A stretch of 64,000 nucleotides of DNA, from the NCBI GenBank assembly GCA_947568835.1, contig CANOQG010000007.1, positions 868,001-932,000 of the forward strand. The letters run 5' to 3'. The DNA is from Protonemura montana. Its lineage: Eukaryota > Arthropoda > Insecta > Plecoptera > Nemouridae. A program made the position numbers and the translations under genes. How positions within the stretch are numbered: position 1 is the stretch's first letter; every line of letters starts with the position of its first letter. The notes beneath the pieces were generated by a model. That model made no database searches and was not told the DNA's origin. It saw nothing but the letters and a program-made list of their open reading frames with translations. Of the stretch, positions 50,620-61,007 are shown piece by piece.

Positions 50620-53600
50620 TGCCCCATGTCCTGCTCCATGTCCTCCCCCTGTCCTGCCCTATGTCTTATGTCCTGCCCCATGTCCTGCCTCATGTCCTGC
50701 CCCATGTCCTGCCCTATGTCCTGTTTCATGTCCTGCCCCATTTCCTGCCCCATGTCCTGCTCCATGTCCTGCCCCATGTCCTGCCCCATGTCCCGCTCCA
50801 TGTCCTCCCCCTGTCCTGCCTCATGTCCCATGTCCTGCCCCATGTCCTGCCCCATGTCCTGCCCCATGTCCTGCCCCATGTCCAGTCCCATGTCCTGCCC
50901 CATGTTTTGCCCCATGTCCTGTCCAATGTCCTGCCTCATGTCCTGCCCCATGTCCTGCCCCATGTCCTGCTCCATGTCCTGCCCCATGTCCTGCCCTATG
51001 TCCTGCCCCATGTCCTGCCCCATGTCCTGCCCTATGTCCTGTGCAATGTCCTGTCCCATGTCCTGCCCCATGTCCTGCCCCATGTCCTTCCCTATGTCCT
51101 GTCCCATGTCCTGCCCCATGTCCTGCCCCATGTCCTGCTCCATGTCCTGTCCCATGTCCTGCCCCATGTCCTGCCCCATGTCCTGCCCCATGTCCTGTCC
51201 CATGTCCTGCCCCATGTCCTGCCCCATGTCCTGCCCCATGTCCTGCCCCATGTCTTTCCCCATGTCCCATGTCCTGCCTCATGTCCTGCCCCATGTCCTG
51301 CCCCATAGCCTGGCCAATGTCCTGCCCCATGTCCTGTCCCATGTCCTGCCCCATGTTTTGCCCCATGTCCTGCCCCATGTCCTGCCCTATGTCCTGTCCC
51401 ATGTCCTGCCCCATGTCCTGCCCCATGTCCTGTCCCATGTCCTGCCTCATGTCCTACCCCATGTCCTGCCCTATGTCCTGCCCCATGTCCTGCCCCATGT
51501 CCTGCCCCATGTCCTGCGCCATGTCCTGCCCCATGTCCTGTCCCATGTCATGTCCCATGTCCTGCTCCATGTCCTGCCCCATGTCCTGCCCCATGGCCTG
51601 CCCTATGTCCTGCCCCATGTCCTGCCCCATGTCCTGCCCCATGTCCTGCCCCATGTCCTGCCCCATGTCCTGCCCCATGTCCCATGTCCTGCCCCATGTC
51701 CTGCCCCATGTCCTGCCCCATGTCCTGCCCCATGTCCTGCCCCATGTCTTGCCCCATGTCCCATGTCCTGCCCCATGTCCTGCCCCATGTCCTACCCCAT
51801 GTCCTGCCCTATGTCCTGTCTTATGTCCTGCCCCATGTCCTGCCCCATGTCCTGCTCCATGTCCTTCCCCTGTCCTGCCCTATGTCCCATGTCCTGCCCC
51901 ATGTCTTGCCTCATGTCCTGCCCCATGTCCTGCCCTATGTCCTGTCCCATGTCCTGCCCCATTTCCTGCCCCATGTCCTGCTCCATGTCCTGCCCCATGT
52001 CCTGCCCCATGTCCCGCTCCATGTCCTCCCCCTGTCCTGCCTCATGTCCCATGTCCTGCCCCATGTCCTGCCCCATGTCCTGCCCCATGTCCTGCCCCAT
52101 GTCCTGTCCCATGTCCTGCCCCATGTTTTGCCCCATGTCCTGTCCAATGTCCTGCCTTATGTCCTGCCCCATGTCCTGCCCCATGTCCTGCCCCATGTCC
52201 TGCCCCATGTCCTGCCCTATGTCCTGCCCCATGTCCTGCCCCATGTCCTGCCCTATGTCCTGTCCCATGTCCTGTCCCATGTCCTGCCCCATGTCCTGCC
52301 CCATGTCCTTCCCTATGTCCTGTCCCATGTCCTGCCCCATGTCCTGCCCCATGTCCTGCTCCATGTCCTGTCCCATGTCCTGCCCCATGTCCTGCCCCAT
52401 GTCCTGCCCCATGTCCTGCCCTATGTCCTGTCCCATGTCCTGCCCCATGTCCTGCCCCATGTCCTGCCCCATGTCTTTCCCCATGTCCCATGTCCTGCCT
52501 CATGTCCTGCCCCATGTCCTGCCCCATAGCCTGGCCAATGTCCTGCCCCATGTCCTGTCCCATGTCCTGCCCCATGTTTTGCCCCATGTCCTGCCCCATG
52601 TCCTGCCCTATGTCCTGTCCCATGTCCTGCCCCATGTCCTGCCCCATGTCCTGTCCCATGTCCTGCCTCATGTCCTACCCTATGTCCTGCCCCATTTCCT
52701 GCCCCATGTCCTGGCCTATGTCCTGCCCCATGTCCTGCCCCATGTCCTGCCCCATGTCCTGCCCCATGTCTTGCCCCATGTCCCATGTCCTGCCCCATGT
52801 CCTGCCCCATGTCCTACCTTATGTCCTGCCCTATGTCCTGTCTTATGTCCTGCCCCATGTCCTGCCCCATGTCCTGCTCCATGTCCTGCCCCATGTCCTG
52901 CTCCATGTCCCATGTCCTGCCCCATGTCCTGCCCCATGTCCTGTCCCATGTCCTGCCTCATGTCCTGCCCCATGTCCTGCCCCATGTCCTGCCCCATGTC
53001 CTGCCCCATGTCTTTCCCCATGTCCCATGTCCTGCCTCATGTCCTGCCCCATGTCCTGCCCCATAGCCTGGCCAATGTCCTGCCCCATGTCCTGTCCCAT
53101 GTCCTGCCCCATGTTTTGCCCCATGTCCTGCCCCATGTCCTGCCCTATGTCCTGTCCCATGTCCTGCCCCATGTCCTGCCCCATGTCCTGTCCCATGTCC
53201 TGCCTCATGTCCTACCCCATGTCCTGCCCTATGTCCTGCCCCATGTCCTGCCCCATGTCCTGCCCCATGTCCTGCGCCATGTCCTGCCCCATGTCCTGTC
53301 CCATGTCATGTCCCATGTCCTGCTCCATGTCCTGCCCCATGTCCTGCCCCATGGCCTGCCCTATGTCCTGCCCCATGTCCTGCCCCATGTCCTGCCCCAT
53401 GTCCTGCCCCATGTCCTGCCCCATGTCCTGCCCCATGTCCCATGTCCTGCCCCATGTCCTGCCCCATGTCCTGCCCCATGTCCTGCCCCATGTCCTGCCC
53501 CATGTCTTGCCCCATGTCCCATGTCCTGCCCCATGTCCTGCCCCATGTCCTACCCCATGTCCTGCCCTATGTCCTGTCTTATGTCCTGCCCCATGTCCTG

Positions 53601-55436
53601 CCCCATGTCCTGCTCCATGTCCTTCCCCTGTCCTGCCCTATGTCCCATGTCATGCCCCATGTCTTGCCTCATGTCCTGCCCCATGTCCTGCCCTATGTCC
53701 TGTCCCATGTCCTGCCCCATTTCCTGCCCCATGTCCTGCTCCATGTCCTGCCCCATGTCCTGCCCCATGTCCCGCTCCATGTCCTCCCCCTGTCCTGCCT
53801 CATGTCCCATGTCCTGCCCCATGTCCTGCCCCATGTCCTGCCCCATGTCCTGCCCCATGTCCTGTCCCATGTCCTGCCCCATGTTTTGCCCCATGTCCTG
53901 CCCCATGTCCTGCCCTATGTCCTGTCCCATGTCCTGCCCCATGTCCTGCCCCATGTCCTGTCCCATGTCCTGCCTCATGTCCTACCCTATGTCCTGCCCC
54001 ATTTCCTGCCCCATGTCCTGCCCCATGTCCTGCCCCATGTCCTGCCCCATGTCCTGCCCCATGTCCTGCCCCATGTCTTGCCCCATGTCCCATGTCCTGC
54101 CCCATGTCCTGCCCTATGTCCTGTCTTATGTCCTGCCCCATGTCCTGCCCCATGTCCTGCTCCATGTCCTGCCCCATGTCCTGCTCCATGTCCCATGTCC
54201 TGCCCCATGTCCTGCCCCATGTCCTGTCCCATGTCCTGCCTCATGTCCTGCCCCATGTCCTGCCCCATGTCCTGCCCCATGTCCTGCCCCATGTCCTGTC
54301 CCATGTCCTGCCCCATGTCATGCCCCATGTCCTGCCCCATGTCCTGCCCCATGTCCCATGTCCTGCCCTTTGTCCTGTCCCATTTCCTACCCCATGTCCT
54401 GCCCCATGTCCTGCCCCATGTCCTGCCCCATGTCCTGCCCCATGTCCTGCTCCATGTCCTCCCCCTGTCCTGCCCCATGTCCCATGTCCTGCCCCATGTC
54501 CTGCCCCATGTCCTTCCCCATGTCCTGCCCTATGTCCTGTCCCATGTCCTGCCCCATGTCCTGCCCCATGTCCTGCCCTATGTCCTGCCCCATGTCTTGC
54601 CCCATGTCCCATGTCCTGCCCCATGTCCTTCCCCATGTCCTGCCCCATGTCCTGCCCTATGTCCTGCCCCATGTCGTGCCCCATTTTCTGCTCCATGTTC
54701 CACCCCATGTCCTGCCCCATGTCCCATGTCATGCCCCATGTCCTGCCCCATGTCCTGCCCCATGTCCTGTCCCATGTCCTGCTCCATGTCCTGCCCCATG
54801 TCTTACCTCATGTCCCATGTCCTGCCTCATGTCCTGCCCCATGTCCTGCCCCATATCCTGCCCCATGTCCTGCCCCATGTCCTGCCCCATGTCCTGTCCC
54901 ATGTCCTGCCCAATGTCCTGCCCCATGTCCTGCTCCATGTCCTGCCCCATGTCCTGCCCCATGTCCTGCCCTATGTCCTGCCCCATGTCCTGCCCCATGT
55001 CCTGCCCCATGTCCTGCCCTATGTCCTTCCCCATGTCCTGCCCCATGTCCTGCCCCATGTCCTGTCCCATGTCATGTCCCATGTCCTGCTCCATGTCCTG
55101 CCCCATGTCCTGCCCCATGTCCTGCCCTATGTCCTGCCTCATGTCCTGCCCCATGTCCTGCCCCATGTCCTGCCCCATGTCCTGCCCCATGTCCTGCCCC
55201 ATGTCCTGCCCCATGTCCCATGTCCTGCCCCATGTCCTGCCCCTTGTCCTGTCCCATTTCCTGCCCCATGTCCTACCCCATGTCCTGCCCCATGTCCTGC
55301 CCCATGTCCTGCCCCATGTCCTGCCTCATGTCCTGCCCCATGTCTTGCCCCATGTCCCATGACCTGCCCCATGTCCTGCCCCATGTCCTGCCCCATGTCC
55401 TGCCCTATGTCCTGTCTTATGTCCTGCCCCATGTAA
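50620..55436. repeat. Super-unit 8 of the right zone (4817 bp)
   Basis: It lies between TAA landmarks ending at 50,619 and 55,436. It is the most compact of super-units 7, 8 and 9. It shares with super-unit 9 a TCCTTCCCCATG unit near 54,628 (60,198 in unit 9) that super-unit 7 lacks, so units 8 and 9 descend from a copy younger than their split from unit 7. Confidence 0.88.
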
Positions 55437-57469
55437 TGCCCCATGTCCTGCTCCATGTCCTCCCCCTGTCCTGCCCTATGTCTTATGTCCTGCCCCATGT
55501 CCTGCCTCATGTCCTGCCCCATGTCCTGCCCTATGTCCTGTTTCATGTCCTGCCCCATTTCCTGCCCCATGTCCTGCTCCATGTCCTGCCCCATGTCCTG
55601 CCCCATGTCCCGCTCCATGTCCTCCCCCTGTCCTGCCTCATGTCCCATGTCCTGCCCCATGTCCTGCCCCATGTCCTGCCCCATGTCCTGCCCCATGTCC
55701 AGTCCCATGTCCTGCCCCATGTTTTGCCCCATGTCCTGTCCAATGTCCTGCCTCATGTCCTGCCCCATGTCCTGCCCCATGTCCTGCTCCATGTCCTGCC
55801 CCATGTCCTGCCCTATGTCCTGCCCCATGTCCTGCCCCATGTCCTGCCCTATGTCCTGTGCAATGTCCTGTCCCATGTCCTGCCCCATGTCCTGCCCCAT
55901 GTCCTTCCCTATGTCCTGTCCCATGTCCTGCCCCATGTCCTGCCCCATGTCCTGCTCCATATCCTGTCCCATGTCCTGCCCCATGTCCTGCCCCATGTCC
56001 TGCCCCATGTCCTGTCCCATGTCCTGCCCCATGTCCTGCCCCATGTCCTGCCCCATGTCCTGCCCCATGTCTTTCCCCATGTCCCATGTCCTGCCTCATG
56101 TCCTGCCCCATGTCCTGCCCCATAGCCTGGCCAATGTCCTGCCCCATGTCCTGTCCCATGTCCTGCCCCATGTTTTGCCCCATGTCCTGCCCCATGTCCT
56201 GCCCTATGTCCTGTCCCATGTCCTGCCCCATGTCCTGCCCCATGTCCTGTCCCATGTCCTGCCTCATGTCCTACCCCATGTCCTGCCCTATGTCCTGCCC
56301 CATGTCCTGCCCCATGTCCTGCCCCATGTCCTGCGCCATGTCCTGCCCCATGTCCTGTCCCATGTCATGTCCCATGTCCTGCTCCATGTCCTGCCCCATG
56401 TCCTGCCCCATGGCCTGCCCTATGTCCTGCCCCATGTCCTGCCCCATGTCCTGCCCCATGTCCTGCCCCATGTCCTGCCCCATGTCCTGCCCCATGTCCC
56501 TTGTCCTGCCCCATGTCCTGCCCCATGTCCTGCCCCATGTCCTGCCCCATGTCCTGCCCCATGTCTTGCCCCATGTCCCATGTCCTGCCCCATGTCCTGC
56601 CCCATGTCCTACCCCATGTCCTGCCCTATGTCCTGTCTTATGTCCTGCCCCATGTCCTGCCCCATGTCCTGCTCCATGTCCTTCCCCTGTCCTGCCCTAT
56701 GTCCCATGTCCTGCCCCATGTCTTGCCTCATGTCCTGCCCCATGTCCTGCCCTATGTCCTGTCCCATGTCCTGCCCCATTTCCTGCCCCATGTCCTGCTC
56801 CATGTCCTGCCCCATGTCCTGCCCCATGTCCCGCTCCATGTCCTCCCCCTGTCCTGCCTCATGTCCCATGTCCTGCCCCATGTCCTGCCCCATGTCCTGC
56901 CCCATGTCCTGCCCCATGTCCTGTCCCATGTCCTGCCCCATGTTTTGCCCCATGTCCTGTCCAATGTCCTGCCTTATGTCCTGCCCCATGTCCTGCCCCA
57001 TGTCCTGCCCCATGTCCTGCCCCATGTCCTGCCCTATGTCCTGCCCCATGTCCTGCCCCATGTCCTGCCCTATGTCCTGTCCCATGTCCTGTCCCATGTC
57101 CTGCCCCATGTCCTGCCCCATGTCCTTCCCTATGTCCTGTCCCATGTCCTGCCCCATGTCCTGCCCCATGTCCTGCTCCATGTCCTGTCCCATGTCCTGC
57201 CCCATGTCCTGCCCCATGTCCTGCCCCATGTCCTGCCCTATGTCCTGTCCCATGTCCTGCCCCATGTCCTGCCCCATGTCCTGCCCCATGTCTTTCCCCA
57301 TGTCCCATGTCCTGCCTCATGTCCTGCCCCATGTCCTGCCCCATAGCCTGGCCAATGTCCTGCCCCATGTCCTGTCCCATGTCCTGCCCCATGTTTTGCC
57401 CCATGTCCTGCCCCATGTCCTGCCCTATGTCCTGTCCCATGTCCTGCCCCATGTCCTGCCCCATGTCCT

Positions 57470-58975
57470 GTCCCATGTCCTGCCTCATGTCCTACCCTAT
57501 GTCCTGCCCCATTTCCTGCCCCATGTCCTGGCCTATGTCCTGCCCCATGTCCTGCCCCATGTCCTGCCCCATGTCCTGCCCCATGTCTTGCCCCATGTCC
57601 CATGTCCTGCCCCATGTCCTGCCCCATGTCCTACCTTATGTCCTGCCCTATGTCCTGTCTTATGTCCTGCCCCATGTCCTGCCCCATGTCCTGCTCCATG
57701 TCCTGCCCCATGTCCTGCTCCATGTCCCATGTCCTGCCCCATGTCCTGCCCCATGTCCTGTCCCATGTCCTGCCTCATGTCCTGCCCCATGTCCTGCCCC
57801 ATGTCCTGCCCCATGTCCTGCCCCATGTCTTTCCCCATGTCCCATGTCCTGCCTCATGTCCTGCCCCATGTCCTGCCCCATAGCCTGGCCAATGTCCTGC
57901 CCCATGTCCTGTCCCATGTCCTGCCCCATGTTTTGCCCCATGTCCTGCCCCATGTCCTGCCCTATGTCCTGTCCCATGTCCTGCCCCATGTCCTGCCCCA
58001 TGTCCTGTCCCATGTCCTGCCTCATGTCCTACCCCATGTCCTGCCCTATGTCCTGCCCCATGTCCTGCCCCATGTCCTGCCCCATGTCCTGCGCCATGTC
58101 CTGCCCCATGTCCTGTCCCATGTCATGTCCCATGTCCTGCTCCATGTCCTGCCCCATGTCCTGCCCCATGGCCTGCCCTATGTCCTGCCCCATGTCCTGC
58201 CCCATGTCCTGCCCCATGTCCTGTCCCATGTCCTGCCTCATGTCCTACCCTATGTCCTGCCCCATTTCCTGCCCCATGTCCTGGCCTATGTCCTGCCCCA
58301 TGTCCTGCCCCATGTCCTGCCCCATGTCCTGCCCCATGTCTTGCCCCATGTCCCATGTCCTGCCCCATGTCCTGCCCCATGTCCTACCTTATGTCCTGCC
58401 CTATGTCCTGTCTTATGTCCTGCCCCATGTCCTGCCCCATGTCCTGCTCCATGTCCTGCCCCATGTCCTGCTCCATGTCCCATGTCCTGCCCCATGTCCT
58501 GCCCCATGTCCTGTCCCATGTCCTGCCTCATGTCCTGCCCCATGTCCTGCCCCATGTCCTGCCCCATGTCCTGCCCCATGTCTTTCCCCATGTCCCATGT
58601 CCTGCCTCATGTCCTGCCCCATGTCCTGCCCCATAGCCTGGCCAATGTCCTGCCCCATGTCCTGTCCCATGTCCTGCCCCATGTTTTGCCCCATGTCCTG
58701 CCCCATGTCCTGCCCTATGTCCTGTCCCATGTCCTGCCCCATGTCCTGCCCCATGTCCTGTCCCATGTCCTGCCTCATGTCCTACCCCATGTCCTGCCCT
58801 ATGTCCTGCCCCATGTCCTGCCCCATGTCCTGCCCCATGTCCTGCGCCATGTCCTGCCCCATGTCCTGTCCCATGTCATGTCCCATGTCCTGCTCCATGT
58901 CCTGCCCCATGTCCTGCCCCATGGCCTGCCCTATGTCCTGCCCCATGTCCTGCCCCATGTCCTGCCCCATGTCCT
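57470..58975. repeat. 753-bp tandem duplication inside super-unit 9
   Basis: The block 57,470-58,222 is repeated at 58,223-58,975. The GGCCAAT marker TAGs ending at 57,883 and 58,636 are 753 bp apart, and GTCCCATGTCCTGCCTC landmarks recur at the same spacing. 753 is not a multiple of 12 (62 x 12 + 9). It fits 61 full units plus three 7-bp truncated units (732 + 21), so the exchange joined equivalent units within the mixed-length array. Confidence 0.87.
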
Positions 58976-60289
58976 GCCCCATGTCCTGCCCCATGTCCTG
59001 CCCCATGTCCCATGTCCTGCCCCATGTCCTGCCCCATGTCCTGCCCCATGTCCTGCCCCATGTCCTGCCCCATGTCTTGCCCCATGTCCCATGTCCTGCC
59101 CCATGTCCTGCCCCATGTCCTACCCCATGTCCTGCCCTATGTCCTGTCTTATGTCCTGCCCCATGTCCTGCCCCATGTCCTGCTCCATGTCCTTCCCCTG
59201 TCCTGCCCTATGTCCCATGTCATGCCCCATGTCTTGCCTCATGTCCTGCCCCATGTCCTGCCCTATGTCCTGTCCCATGTCCTGCCCCATTTCCTGCCCC
59301 ATGTCCTGCTCCATGTCCTGCCCCATGTCCTGCCCCATGTCCCGCTCCATGTCCTCCCCCTGTCCTGCCTCATGTCCCATGTCCTGCCCCATGTCCTGCC
59401 CCATGTCCTGCCCCATGTCCTGCCCCATGTCCTGTCCCATGTTCTGCCCCATGTTTTGCCCCATGTCCTGCCCCATGTCCTGCCCTATGTCCTGTCCCAT
59501 GTCCTGCCCCATGTCCTGCCCCATGTCCTGTCCCATGTCCTGCCTCATGTCCTACCCTATGTCCTGCCCCATTTCCTGCCCCATGTCCTGCCCCATGTCC
59601 TGCCCCATGTCCTGCCCCATGTCCTGCCCCATGTCCTGCCCCATGTCTTGCCCCATGTCCCATGTCCTGCCCCATGTCCTGCCCTATGTCCTGTCTTATG
59701 TCCTGCCCCATGTCCTGCCCCATGTCCTGCTCCATGTCCTGCCCCATGTCCTGCTCCATGTCCCATGTCCTGCCCCATGTCCTGCCCCATGTCCTGTCCC
59801 ATGTCCTGCCTCATGTCCTGCCCCATGTCCTGCCCCATGTCCTGCCCCATGTCCTGCCCCATGTCCTGTCCCATGTCCTGCCCCATGTCATGCCCCATGT
59901 CCTGCCCCATGTCCTGCCCCATGTCCCATGTCCTGCCCTTTGTCCTGTCCCATTTCCTACCCCATGTCCTGCCCCATGTCCTGCCCCATGTCCTGCCCCA
60001 TGTCCTGCCCCATGTCCTGCTCCATGTCCTCCCCCTGTCCTGCCCCATGTCCCATGTCCTGCCCCATGTCCTGCCCCATGTCCTTCCCCATGTCCTGCCC
60101 TATGTCCTGTCCCATGTCCTGCCCCATGTCCTGCCCCATGTCCTGCCCTATGTCCTGCCCCATGTCTTGCCCCATGTCCCATGTCCTGCCCCATGTCCTT
60201 CCCCATGTCCTGCCCCATGTCCTGCCCTATGTCCTGCCCCATGTCGTGCCCCATTTTCTGCTCCATGTTCCACCCCATGTCCTGCCCCA

Positions 60290-60306
60290 TGTCCCAGGGT
60301 CATGCC
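60290..60306. repeat. Unique lesion GTCCCAGGGTCATG in the array
   Basis: The equivalent site in super-unit 8 (54,721-54,733) reads GTCCCATGTCATG. Here TG is replaced by GGG, a net gain of one base, and it is the only GGG run on the + strand that I noticed. It accounts for the last base in the length difference between super-units 8 and 9. It could be a real mutation or a consensus error in a difficult assembly. Confidence 0.9.
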
Positions 60307-61007
60307 CCATGTCCTGCCCCATGTCCTGCCCCATGTCCTGTCCCATGTCCTGCTCCATGTCCTGCCCCATGTCTTACCTCATGTCCCATGTCCTGCCTCA
60401 TGTCCTGCCCCATGTCCTGCCCCATATCCTGCCCCATGTCCTGCCCCATGTCCTGCCCCATGTCCTGTCCCATGTCCTGCCCAATGTCCTGCCCCATGTC
60501 CTGCTCCATGTCCTGCCCCATGTCCTGCCCCATGTCCTGCCCTATGTCCTGCCCCATGTCCTGCCCCATGTCCTGCCCCATGTCCTGCCCTATGTCCTTC
60601 CCCATGTCCTGCCCCATGTCCTGCCCCATGTCCTGTCCCATGTCATGTCCCATGTCCTGCTCCATGTCCTGCCCCATGTCCTGCCCCATGTCCTGCCCTA
60701 TGTCCTGCCTCATGTCCTGCCCCATGTCCTGCCCCATGTCCTGCCCCATGTCCTGCCCCATGTCCTGCCCCATGTCCTGCCCCATGTCCCATGTCCTGCC
60801 CCATGTCCTGCCCCTTGTCCTGTCCCATTTCCTGCCCCATGTCCTACCCCATGTCCTGCCCCATGTCCTGCCCCATGTCCTGCCCCATGTCCTGCCTCAT
60901 GTCCTGCCCCATGTCTTGCCCCATGTCCCATGACCTGCCCCATGTCCTGCCCCATGTCCTGCCCCATGTCCTGCCCTATGTCCTGTCTTATGTCCTGCCC
61001 CATGTAA

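Larger units (their letters stand above)
55437..61007. repeat. Super-unit 9 of the right zone (5571 bp)
   Basis: It lies between TAA landmarks ending at 55,436 and 61,007. It equals super-unit 8 plus a 753-bp duplication plus one base (4817 + 753 + 1 = 5571). A private unit GTCCCTTGTCC at about 56,498 recurs at about 62,069 in the next copy, at the same +5571 offset. CTCCATATCC at about 55,956 is private to this copy. Confidence 0.88.
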
